A stretch of 6,547 nucleotides of DNA from Opitutaceae bacterium (GCA_031282705.1 JAITDF010000465.1:1-6547); one strand, 5' to 3'; shown: positions 1-6,547, numbered from the stretch's first letter. Program-made: numbers and translations. Notes: generated from the letters alone by a model not told the origin.

Positions 1-2500
1 ACCGTCACCGAGCAGGCCGGCGCCGACAGCTCCCGCGCCTTCGGCTTCGAGTCCATCTCCCTCGCCGCCATCGACGCCGTCGAAGTCTATAAAAACCTCA
101 GCGCCGACCTCGACGCCGACGCCCCCGCCGGCCTCATCAACATGCGCTCCAAACGCGCCTTCGACCGCAAGGGCCGCCGCGTCTCCTACAGTGTCGGCAT
201 CTCCGCCGTCTCCGAGGAGCTCCGCCTCGGCCAGACCCCCGGCCCCGGCGACACCAACCGCCACAAGGCCCGCCCGAACTTCAGCCTCGAATACTCCGAC
301 GTCTTCCTCGGCGGCAAACTCGGCGTCATTTTCAACCACAACCGCTCCAGCATTTTCAACGAATACCTCATGGTCTCCCACTACGCCGACACCTACGCCG
401 GCCCCGACCGCATCTCCTTCACCGACGGCCCGAAAATCACCAACCGCTCCTCCACCTCTTTCCGCGTCGATTACAAATTCTCCAGAAAATTCTCCGCCGG
501 CGTGAACTTCATGCTCTCCGACTACTACGCCTTCTTCGACAACCGCCAGCTCACCGTCTATCTCCACGGCGCCAACGGCGCCACCCGCGCCAATATCGTC
601 GGCGACAACCCCCTCACCGCCTTCACCACCACCGGCGGCGGCGGCTACCTCGTCGCCTCCGGCGTCGCCAACTCCAAGCTCACCAAAACCTGGAGCCTCA
701 TGCCCTCCTTCGACTGGAAACCCGCCAAAAACCTCACCATCGAGGGCCGCTTCGCCTGGTCCGAGTCGGACAACCACTACAAGGCGTTCGGCGACGGCCA
801 CATCAAGAACACCACCAACCTCCGCCTCACCGGCGTGGACATCGCCGCCCGCCGCTCTTCCCCGACCTCCTCCGACTGGAAAATCACCCAGCTCGGCGGC
901 CCGGACTGGGGCCTGCTCGACAACTACCAAAACGACATCTGGTCCAATCCCCTCACCGCCCCGAACGCCCCCCGCCCCGCCATCTCGGACTCCGGCCAGA
1001 GCGACTTCAACAAAGTCCTCTCCGCCTCCCTCGATGCCATCTGGAAACACGACGCCTGGCGCCTCCCCACCTTCTTCAAGGCCGGCCTCAAAGTCAGGAC
1101 CGACCAGCGCGAATTCTCCAATCCCGACGACTGGAACGTCTGGCAGTATTACGGCCGCGGCGGAGACCCCGACTCCTTCCCCCGCGGACTGGCCAGCGGC
1201 AACCTCTTTGACCTCGGCTCGCACGACGCCGCGCTCTATTCCACATCCATCCTCCCCCCGGCCTTCACCGGGCGCACTTGGGCGTGGCAAACCTTCCAGG
1301 CGCACCCCGAGTATTTCATGCACATCGGCGACCCCGACAACCCCGACCCGCCCGCCAACCTCGTCGGCCGCTACTACAACGCCTTCATCGGCAACGAGCG
1401 CGCCATAGACGAGCAGGTCGCCGCCGCCTACGCCATGTTCGGCGCACGCTGGAAACGCCTCCAACTCCAGGCCGGCATCCGCTGCGAGCACACCAAGGAC
1501 ACGCTCGAACAATGGGCCCCCCGCACGAAAGAGGAAGTGGGCGCGCTCTACGACGGGCTTGGGGTGCCGGAAAGCGTCTGGTGGGACAATTCCAACCAGC
1601 GGGCGAACAGCGTGGCGGGCCTCCAATACCAATACTTCACCAAACCCAAGCGGCGCATCGCCAAAAACTACGGCAACGCCTTCCTCAGCGCCGCCCTCAA
1701 ATACGACGCCACCCAAAACCTCATCCTCCAGCTCGGCGCACACCAGGCCATCGCCCGCCCCGCCCTCGCCCGCATCGCCGGCACCGTCGGCTACAGCAAC
1801 GACAACCGCATCACCGCCCCCAACCCGGGCCTCCTCCCCGAGGAATCCGACAACTACTCCGCCAAGGTCTCCTGGTATCTCCCCCACATGGGCGTCCTCT
1901 CCGCCGGCATCTTCCAGATAGACATCACAAACAAATGGTATGACCGGTATTTGGAACCGGGCGCCTGGGACCCCGCCGAATGGGGCGTCGCCGGGGAATA
2001 CCTGGACGACTGGTGGCTCGTCGTCTCGGGCAACAGCTCCGAGGCGGCCCGCTTCCGCGGCGCCGAACTCGAATACCGCCAGACCCTCGGCTTCCTCCCC
2101 GGCGAATTCAAAAACACCAACGTTTACGTGAACTACACCCGCACCTACGTCCGCAGCGCCGACCCCAACGTGGTCGGCGGCGTCTCCCCCCCATCAAGTC
2201 AACTTCGGCGTGGATTTCAAAATCGGCCGCTTCACCTTCGGCCTCAGCGGAAACTGGCTCGACGACACCCCGTGGCCCATGACCAGCGCCCGCGCCCGCT
2301 ACCGCGCCGCCGAGCTTAAATTCCACGTCAACGCCAGCTGCAAGCTGAGCAGCCGGGCCATCCTCTCCCTCTCGGGCCGCAACATCACCAACGAGCCCTT
2401 CGTCGTGAACGAACGCTGGGGCGGCGGACGCCCCGACACCCTCTACCGCTCCCAAATCTACGGCGCCCTCTGGACGCTCTCCCTGAAAGGCAGCTTTTGA
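1..2500 (+). CDS. TonB-dependent outer-membrane receptor, 5' end outside window, apparent frameshift near the 3' end
   Basis: This is a ligand-gated outer-membrane transporter powered by TonB-ExbBD. The frame is open from base 1, so the signal peptide, TonB box and part of the plug are missing. Residues 26-54 of the visible part read as a plug end: IDAVEVYKNLSADLDAD, then AGLINMRSKRAFD, matching the family pattern of a VEV segment followed by G-x-IN and a (T/S)K-AFD turn. The rest alternates aromatic and polar residues as expected for a 22-strand barrel, including IARPALARIAG and NPGLLPEESDNY, typical of the late barrel. As sequenced, frame 1 stops at TAA 2317-2319 with an abnormal Arg/Pro-rich tail. 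The true C-terminus continues in frame 2 from about 2192 (VNFGVDFKIGRFTFGLSGNW, later SGRNITNEPFVVN) and ends in LKGSF, TGA 2498-2500, with the terminal Phe typical of barrel proteins. Third positions are strongly C-biased in both parts. The substrate cannot be read from sequence; the neighbouring lyase hints at a glycan. Confidence 0.9.
2186..2192 (+). other. C7 homopolymer at the receptor frameshift
   Basis: Seven consecutive C follow a T at 2185. With seven C the frame reads GVSPPSSQLRRGF and runs to a stop at 2317. With six C it reads GVSPHQVNFGVDFKIG and joins the frame that ends at 2500 with a normal barrel C-terminus. One extra C therefore explains the break exactly. It may be a sequencing or assembly error, a real inactivating mutation, or slipped-strand variation; the sequence alone cannot separate these. 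Confidence 0.85.
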
Positions 2501-2536
2501 GAAACCGCATGTCCGCGGAAAAACGCAGCGTTTCAG

Positions 2537-2669
2537 CCCCGGCGGGGCGTCAGGCACCGATGTTGGCGGATTTCGCCCCGGAGGGGCGGCAGCTTTTAGC
2601 CGTGGGTGACGGGCGCAGCGAGGAACCCACGGAAAACGTTAATGGAAAACCAAGCCCCGAAGGGGCGGC
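2537..2669. repeat. REP-like intergenic hairpin repeats
   Basis: The spacer between the receptor and the lyase holds a run of short hairpins. GCCCC/GGGGC stems occur at 2537-2541 with 2545-2549 and at 2654-2658 with 2662-2666; a CGCCC/GGGCG stem lies at 2575-2588. The latter two are each followed by GGCAG, so a unit beginning GCCCCGA and ending GGGGCGGCAG is present twice. Between them lies a larger stem, CCGTGGGT at 2600-2607 with ACCCACGG at 2625-2632, around a 17-base loop containing GGGCGCAGCGAGG. From memory, similar units with a GCAGCG loop are common between genes in Verrucomicrobia and Planctomycetes. The function is unknown. No promoter for the lyase gene and no U-tract terminator is clear in 2501-2791. 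Confidence 0.7.
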
Positions 2670-2700
2670 AGCGCGCGCCGCCCGCCTCATCGCATCCCCC

Positions 2701-2725
2701 CGCCCTTCGCGCCCTTCGCGGTTAA
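2701..2725. repeat. Short tandem repeat (CGCCCTTCG)2 plus CGGTTAAAA
   Basis: CGCCCTTCG occurs twice head to tail at 2701-2709 and 2710-2718 and is followed by CGGTTAAAAA. On the other strand it reads AACCGCGAAGGGCGCGAAGGG. I recall this kind of CGCGAAGG tandem as a widespread intergenic repeat in several phyla. It ends about 70 bases before the lyase start and is not part of a gene I can support. Confidence 0.55.
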
Positions 2726-2791
2726 AAACTGATTTTTAGAGGTTCCCTCCAACACCCGGCCTTCCAACCTTCCACTTCCCGCTTTTATCAA

Positions 2792-5401
2792 ATGCTCGCC
2801 GTGCTCGCCACCCTCGCCGCCCTCGCCGCCCCCGCGCCCGCCGTCCAGCCGCCGGACGCGGACGCGACCGCGACCGCGCTCATCGTCGCCCGGCAGCGCG
2901 CGCTCCTGCTCGACGACGCCGGCCCGGGCGACATCCGCTTCCCCGCCGGCGACCCTGCGCAATGGGCCGCCACGCTCCGCGACGACGGCACCTGGGCGGA
3001 CATTGATTACCAAAACCGCAACGGCGGCGCATGGCCCGCGCTCGAACACCTGCGGCGCGCCCGAGTGCTCGCGCGCGCCGCCGCCGCCCCGCCGCACGCA
3101 CAATCCCATGACGACGACGAAAACGCCGCCGCCGCGCTGCGGGCGCTGGCGCATTGGACGGCGGCGCGCCACCAGAACCCGAACTGGTGGCAGAATGAAA
3201 TCGGCGTCCCGCAGGTGATGCGCGATGTCATCGTGTTGCTGGACGACCGCCTCCAGGGCGCGGCGCGCGACGGCGCGATGGCGGTGCTCCGCCAATACAA
3301 ACCCCAGCCCCCCGGCTTCGGCGCCAACACCGTCTGGGCCGCCGAACTGGCGCTCATGGACGGCGCGCTGTCCGGCGACACCGCGAAAGTCGCGGCGGCG
3401 GCGCGCGTCATCGCCGGCGAAATCACCATCGGCGGCGCGCAGGGCATCCAGCGCGACCACAGTTTTTTCCAGCACGGCGCGCGCCTGCAGCAGTTTCATT
3501 ACGGGCGGTCGTTTTTCACCGGCGCCACGCGGCTCGCGTGGGTTTTGCGCGGGACGCCGTGGGAGTTCCCCGCCGGAAAAATCGCGCTGCTCGCCGGCTT
3601 CGCCGTCGAAGGCTGCGCGTGGATGTGCCGCGGCACGGCCACCGTCCCCGGCGCCCTCGACCGCGCCGCGAGCCGCCCCGGCGCCCTCGCCACCGCCGCC
3701 GACCTCCGCCGCGAATGGGCGTTGCTCGCCGGCCTGCTCCCCGCCCGCGCCCGGGAGTTTCACGCCTTCCGCGAAAAACAGGACGGCGGGGGATTTTCGA
3801 TTTTCGATTTGGCGGACTGTCGGCCTTCGGCCTCGAAACGATTTGGCGCCGCCGCGCGGAACCGAATGCAAAACGGAGCGGCAGCTCCAAATCGTTTCGA
3901 GGCCGAAGGCCGGCAGTCCGCCAAATCGTTTCGAGGCCGAAGGCCGACAGTCCGCCAAATCGAAAATCCTCACGTCCCTCCGCTGCTCACCGGCTTCCGC
4001 GCCTTTCCCTGCGCGGACTTCGCCGCGTATCATTGCGCTGAATACAGCTTTTTCCTCAAGACCGTCTCCACGCGCACCGAAACCACGGAAACCCTCCTTC
4101 GCGAAAACAAAAAGGGCCGCAAACTCAACTGGGGCGACCACCACCTCCTGCGCGACGGCCGGGAATACGCCGCGCTGCCGCCCGTGTGGGACTGGGACTT
4201 GCTCCCCGGCGTCACCTCCTCCACCGCCATCACCACCATCGGGCGCAAGCCGTTCGCCGGCGCGGCGGGCGACGGCGCGAGCGGCGTGATGGCGATGGAT
4301 TACGCGGCGGCGGGCGAAAACGGCGCGCGCGTGGCCGCGCGCAAATTCTGGGCCGCGCACAACGGCGTCATCGTCGCCCTCATCGGCGCGCTCGACGCCA
4401 GTGCCGGCGGCGCCGCCGACGACGACGCCTCCGACGCCGCCGACGCCGGTGCCGCCGGCGCCGCGCCGTTCCGCACCGCGCTCGACCAGTGCCTCCTGCG
4501 CGGTCCCGTGACCCTCGCCGCCGGCGAGGGTGTTTTTGGAGTGCGGCGATTTATCGCCGCTTTGGACGGCGGGATGGCGGACTGTCGCGCTTCGCGCTCG
4601 AAACATCCCGCCGCCCCGGATGCAGGGGCGCATCCGCACACCGCATCCCCTGCGGGCGGGGCGATAAATCGCCCCGTCCAAAGCGGTGATAAATCACCGC
4701 ACTCCAAAAATACCGCCGCCGCCACCACCGCCGCCACCACCGCCGCCACCACCGCCGCCGCCACCCCCGCCGCCACCGAAGCCGCCACCGCCGCCGCCAC
4801 CGATGCCGGCATCGCCGGCGCCGCGGAGACCATCGCCATGCCCGTCCGCCGCCTCTTCCCCGCCGTCCGCTGGCTCCACCACGCCGGCCTGCTCTACGTC
4901 CCGCTCGCGCCCGCGCCGCTCACCCTCATCGCCGGCCCCGCCACCGGCTCGTGGCGCGGCGTCAACGAAAATTACCCCGCCGCGCCCGTCGCCGCGCCGG
5001 TTTTTCTTCCCGTGCTGGAGCACGGCGCCGCGCCGCGCGGCGCGGCGTCCGGCTTCGCCATCCAGGCGTGCGCGTCGGCGGCGGAGGCGGACGCGCTGGC
5101 GGCGCGCCCCGCATGGCGCGTGCTCCGCAACGACGCCGCGTGCCAGGCCGTGCGCTTCGACGACGGCGCGTTGATGGCGGTGTTTTATGAGCGCGGCGAA
5201 ATCTCCGACGACGCCGCCGGCGGCGCGCTGCTCTCCGCCGGGCAGCCCTGCGTCGCGCTCGTCTCGCGCGGAAAACTCCTTGCCGCCGACCCGCTGCGCT
5301 CCGGGAAACCGCTCGCGTTCGCCGCCGGGACGCGCCGGCTCGCCGTCGATTGCCCGCCGGACGGCGGCGTGTCGGCGCCGCTTCCAATCAACCTTCCATG
5401 A
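2792..5401 (+). CDS. Polysaccharide lyase family 8 (hyaluronate/chondroitin/xanthan lyase type) with two in-frame repeat insertions
   Basis: The 869-residue protein probably cleaves an acidic polysaccharide by beta-elimination outside the cytoplasm. Residues 1-17 form a hydrophobic leader ending APA, a plausible signal peptide, though it lacks a basic start. The alpha/alpha-toroid half contains DDGTWADIDY (64-73), NPNWWQNEIGVPQ (129-141), GANTVW with N179, FQHG with H228, HYG with Y237 and CRGT with R280. N, H, Y and R in this order match the PL8 catalytic set. The beta-sandwich half shows STRTETTE (426-433), E438-N439, GDHHLLRDG (448-456), WDWDLLPGVTSS (466-477), WLHHAGLLYV (694-703) and TGSWRGVNENY (718-728). 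Residues about 334-392 and 581-640 come from palindromic elements, followed by an Ala/Thr-rich stretch to about 680. Another Ala/Asp-rich expansion lies at 536-558. All lie between conserved blocks. The ATG at 2792 has no clear Shine-Dalgarno; the frame is open back to a stop at 2723 without another standard start. Exact substrate is not resolved. Confidence 0.87.
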   Translation: MLAVLATLAALAAPAPAVQPPDADATATALIVARQRALLLDDAGPGDIRFPAGDPAQWAATLRDDGTWADIDYQNRNGGAWPALEHLRRARVLARAAAAPPHAQSHDDDENAAAALRALAHWTAARHQNPNWWQNEIGVPQVMRDVIVLLDDRLQGAARDGAMAVLRQYKPQPPGFGANTVWAAELALMDGALSGDTAKVAAAARVIAGEITIGGAQGIQRDHSFFQHGARLQQFHYGRSFFTGATRLAWVLRGTPWEFPAGKIALLAGFAVEGCAWMCRGTATVPGALDRAASRPGALATAADLRREWALLAGLLPARAREFHAFREKQDGGGFSIFDLADCRPSASKRFGAAARNRMQNGAAAPNRFEAEGRQSAKSFRGRRPTVRQIENPHVPPLLTGFRAFPCADFAAYHCAEYSFFLKTVSTRTETTETLLRENKKGRKLNWGDHHLLRDGREYAALPPVWDWDLLPGVTSSTAITTIGRKPFAGAAGDGASGVMAMDYAAAGENGARVAARKFWAAHNGVIVALIGALDASAGGAADDDASDAADAGAAGAAPFRTALDQCLLRGPVTLAAGEGVFGVRRFIAALDGGMADCRASRSKHPAAPDAGAHPHTASPAGGAINRPVQSGDKSPHSKNTAAATTAATTAATTAAATPAATEAATAAATDAGIAGAAETIAMPVRRLFPAVRWLHHAGLLYVPLAPAPLTLIAGPATGSWRGVNENYPAAPVAAPVFLPVLEHGAAPRGAASGFAIQACASAAEADALAARPAWRVLRNDAACQAVRFDDGALMAVFYERGEISDDAAGGALLSAGQPCVALVSRGKLLAADPLRSGKPLAFAAGTRRLAVDCPPDGGVSAPLPINLP
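3792..3968. repeat. Palindromic element 1 inside the lyase gene (48-base perfect inverted arms)
   Basis: Left arm 3799-3846 begins GATTTTCGATTTGGCGG; right arm 3921-3968 is its exact reverse complement over all 48 bases. The 74-base spacer contains a further copy of most of the right arm: a 34-base unit at 3887-3920 is repeated directly at 3921-3954 with one difference (G3913 versus A3947). The left end also has ATTTTCG twice (3793-3799, 3800-3806). The whole element has no stop codon in any of the six frames. It encodes about 59 residues between the lyase toroid and beta-sandwich, in a region with no recognisable family motif. No target duplication is visible. Confidence 0.88.
4511..4531. 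repeat. 21-base palindrome just upstream of element 2
   Basis: ACCCTCGCCG (4511-4520) and CGGCGAGGGT (4522-4531) are exact reverse complements around a single C. The palindrome ends where element 2 begins. It encodes TLAAGEG, which fits the lyase fold, so it may be native sequence that served as a target, or a chance GC-rich palindrome. Confidence 0.5.
4533..4710. repeat. Palindromic element 2 inside the lyase gene (compound hairpins)
   Basis: Outer arms 4533-4568 and 4675-4710 are complementary at 34 of 36 positions and begin TTTTTGGAGTGCGG. Inside are three short perfect hairpins of one design, an 8-base stem closing on GAT/ATC around TT or AA: 4543-4560, 4658-4675 and 4683-4700. A further stem pairs GGCGGGATG (4568-4576) with CATCCCGCC (4604-4612), enclosing the module shared with element 1. 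GCAGGGG (4622-4628) can pair with CCCCTGC (4647-4653). The frame used by the lyase is the only + strand frame without a stop: TAA at 4665 and 4690 and TGA at 4687 fall in the other two. It adds about 60 residues before the WLHH block. Confidence 0.87.
4712..4810. repeat. GCC/ACC low-complexity tract encoding an Ala/Thr linker
   Basis: Immediately after element 2 the gene consists of ACC and GCC codons, with a 12-base unit ACCACCGCCGCC repeated about three times and then decaying (CCC, GAA and GAT substitutions). It encodes TAAATTAATTAATTAAATPA and a similar continuation to about residue 671. This looks like replication-slippage expansion of a flexible linker. Confidence 0.8.
5398..5401 (+). 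promoter_or_regulatory. ATGA stop-start overlap coupling lyase and dehydrogenase
   Basis: The lyase TGA (5399-5401) overlaps the dehydrogenase ATG (5398-5400). No Shine-Dalgarno is visible before the ATG, so translation by terminating ribosomes is the simplest reading. The overlap supports one shared transcript and fixes the dehydrogenase start in preference to a longer in-frame extension inside the lyase. Confidence 0.75.
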
Positions 5402-6522
5402 AACTTCCGCATTCCAACCCAGGCATCTTGGTTCCGTCGGGCAACGGCACGCGCCCCTTGGGAAAAACACGATCCGCCGCCACGCCCGCCACGGCCGCCG
5501 CGGCCGCCGCGGCCCGGCGCGCCGCGAAACCGCGGGCGCTGTTCCTGCTCGACGACTGGGCCTACGACTCGGTTTACGGCAGCGAGGTGGCGGACGAGCT
5601 GGCGGCGCGCGTGGATTTCGTGGCCGCCCCGGTGGACGCGGCCCGGCTGGCGGAGAGGCCGGAGGTGCTGCGCGAGGTGGAGTTCCTGTTCGGCGGCTGG
5701 GGGACGCCGCCGATGGACGGCGCGTTCCTGGCGCGCGCGCCGGAATTGCGCGCGGTGTTTTACGGGGCCGGCTCGATCAAGCGGCTCGTGACGGATGCGT
5801 TCTGGCGGCGCGGCATCACCATCACCTCCGGTTGCGCGCTCAACGCGGTGCCGGTCGCCGAATACACCGTCGGCGCGATTTTTCTCAGCCTGAAACACGC
5901 GTGGCGCTTCGCGATGGGCATGGCGCGCGGCGGGCGCTACCTGCCGAAGTCGGGCGTGCTGCCGGGCGCGTTCCGCACCACGGTGGGGCTGGTCTCGCTC
6001 GGCGCGATCGGCGCGCGCGTGGCCGGGATGCTGCGCGCGACCGACCTGCGCGTCATCGCCCACGACCCGTATTTCCCGCCGGCCGCGGCGGCGGCGCTGG
6101 GCGTGCAACTGGTCCCGCTCGACGAGGTTTTCAAGCGCTCGCACGTGGTGTCGCTGCACACGCCCTGGCTGCCGGAGACGGAGGGCATGATCACGGGCCG
6201 GCACTTCGAGTCGATGCGGCGCGGCGCGACCTTCATCAACACCGCGCGCGGCATCCTCGTGCGCGAGGCGGAGATGGTCGGGGTGCTGCGCCGCCGCACG
6301 GACCTGACGGCGGTGCTGGACGTGGTTTTCCCGGAGCCGCCGCCGCCGGACTCGCCGTTGCCCGCGCTGCCGAACGTCGTGCTCACGCCGCACATCGCGG
6401 GCGCGCACGACGAGGAATGCCGCCGGCTCGGACGCGGCCTGCTGGAGGAGCTGGACCGGTTGCTCGCCGGGCGTCCGCTCCGCTGGCGCATCACCCGCGG
6501 GCAGACCGCCCGCATGGCCTGA
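5398..6522 (+). CDS. D-isomer-specific 2-hydroxyacid dehydrogenase (phosphoglycerate dehydrogenase-like)
   Basis: The 374-residue cytoplasmic enzyme should interconvert a 2-hydroxyacid and a 2-ketoacid with NAD(H). The Rossmann motif is GLVSLGAIGARVAG at 197-210, followed by an acidic residue, D223 in AHDPY, which favours NAD over NADP. The catalytic residues of the family are visible: R284 in NTARG, E313 in FPEP and H332 in TPHIAG. The substrate-domain part includes YGAGSIKRL (122-130) and AVPVAEYT (150-157). The length is slightly above the family norm because of a poorly conserved N-terminus (1-45) containing an Ala run at 33-39, encoded by a repeated GGCCGCCGC. No signal peptide is evident. 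The gene follows the lyase with a 4-base overlap. A role on sugar-acid products of polysaccharide breakdown is inferred from position only; the substrate cannot be assigned and a serine-pathway role is not supported. Confidence 0.9.
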   Translation: MKLPHSNPGILVPSGNGTRPLGKTRSAATPATAAAAAAARRAAKPRALFLLDDWAYDSVYGSEVADELAARVDFVAAPVDAARLAERPEVLREVEFLFGGWGTPPMDGAFLARAPELRAVFYGAGSIKRLVTDAFWRRGITITSGCALNAVPVAEYTVGAIFLSLKHAWRFAMGMARGGRYLPKSGVLPGAFRTTVGLVSLGAIGARVAGMLRATDLRVIAHDPYFPPAAAAALGVQLVPLDEVFKRSHVVSLHTPWLPETEGMITGRHFESMRRGATFINTARGILVREAEMVGVLRRRTDLTAVLDVVFPEPPPPDSPLPALPNVVLTPHIAGAHDEECRRLGRGLLEELDRLLAGRPLRWRITRGQTARMA

Positions 6523-6546
6523 CACCCGTTTTCACCCGCGGGTGTC
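6521..6546 (+). terminator. Possible terminator hairpin after the dehydrogenase
   Basis: GACACCCG (6521-6528) and CGGGTGTC (6539-6546) form a perfect 8-base stem around a 10-base loop, starting within the stop codon. The window ends one base later, so the presence of a T-tract cannot be checked. Confidence 0.45.
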
Positions 6547-6547
6547 C

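Noticed and set aside
2186..2195. Programmed +1 ribosomal frameshift in the receptor gene
   Set aside because: A CCC-CCC-CCA run could slip, but I see no stimulatory stop or structure and know no precedent in this family; an indel in the C tract is simpler.
2497..2739. 80-codon plus-strand open frame in the spacer
   Set aside because: It consists almost wholly of translated intergenic repeats (such as SPEGAAARAAR) and has no family similarity I recognise.
3887..3954. CRISPR-like direct repeats
   Set aside because: Only two units, immediately adjacent with no spacer, and inside a coding palindrome.
2687..4681. Long minus-strand open frame opposite the lyase gene
   Set aside because: It is Arg/Gly/Ala-rich with no recognisable domain, contains the translated repeat elements, and mirrors a convincing PL8 gene. 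High GC content explains the lack of stops.
5350..5397. Longer N-terminus for the dehydrogenase starting inside the lyase gene
   Set aside because: It needs a TTG start without a ribosome-binding site, whereas ATG 5398 overlaps the lyase stop in the usual coupled arrangement.
4694..5470. Minus-strand glycine-rich frame
   Set aside because: The poly-Gly part is only the reverse complement of the ACC/GCC tract in the lyase gene.
5185..6525. 446-codon minus-strand open frame opposite the dehydrogenase
   Set aside because: Arg/His-rich low-complexity product without motifs, antisense to a gene with complete catalytic residues.

Overview
The window is very GC-rich, with coding strands dominated by C or G at third codon positions. 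All three genes lie on the + strand. The style of the TonB-dependent receptor, its pairing with a polysaccharide lyase, and the intergenic hairpin repeats suggest a Verrucomicrobia genome, most likely Opitutaceae. That taxonomic call rests on recall of family style; no marker gene is present.

Layout. Positions 1-2500 hold the 3' part of a TonB-dependent outer-membrane receptor, with its 5' end outside the window. Its reading frame breaks at a run of seven C (2186-2192), and the last ~100 codons continue in another frame. Positions 2501-2791 are intergenic and filled with REP-like hairpin repeats and a short tandem repeat. Positions 2792-5401 encode a family 8 polysaccharide lyase (hyaluronate/chondroitin/xanthan lyase type) with a likely signal peptide. 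Positions 5398-6522 encode a D-isomer-specific 2-hydroxyacid dehydrogenase whose ATG overlaps the lyase stop codon (ATGA). A hairpin at the end of the window may be a terminator.

Likely cooperation (inference): the lyase cleaves an acidic polysaccharide outside the cytoplasm, the receptor imports a glycan or other ligand across the outer membrane, and the dehydrogenase acts in the cytoplasm on a hydroxy/keto acid, perhaps derived from the sugars. This resembles a small polysaccharide-utilisation locus.

The most striking feature is inside the lyase gene. Two palindromic elements of about 177 bases each (3792-3968 and 4533-4710) sit in the coding sequence without breaking the frame. Each adds about 60 codons between conserved lyase segments. 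The first has perfect 48-base inverted arms and no stop codon in any of six frames. The second contains three small hairpins whose stems differ by paired changes. The two elements share a 29-base module whose only four differences are two compensated base-pair swaps. They look like a mobile hairpin repeat family that can live inside genes, comparable in principle to Rickettsia palindromic elements.
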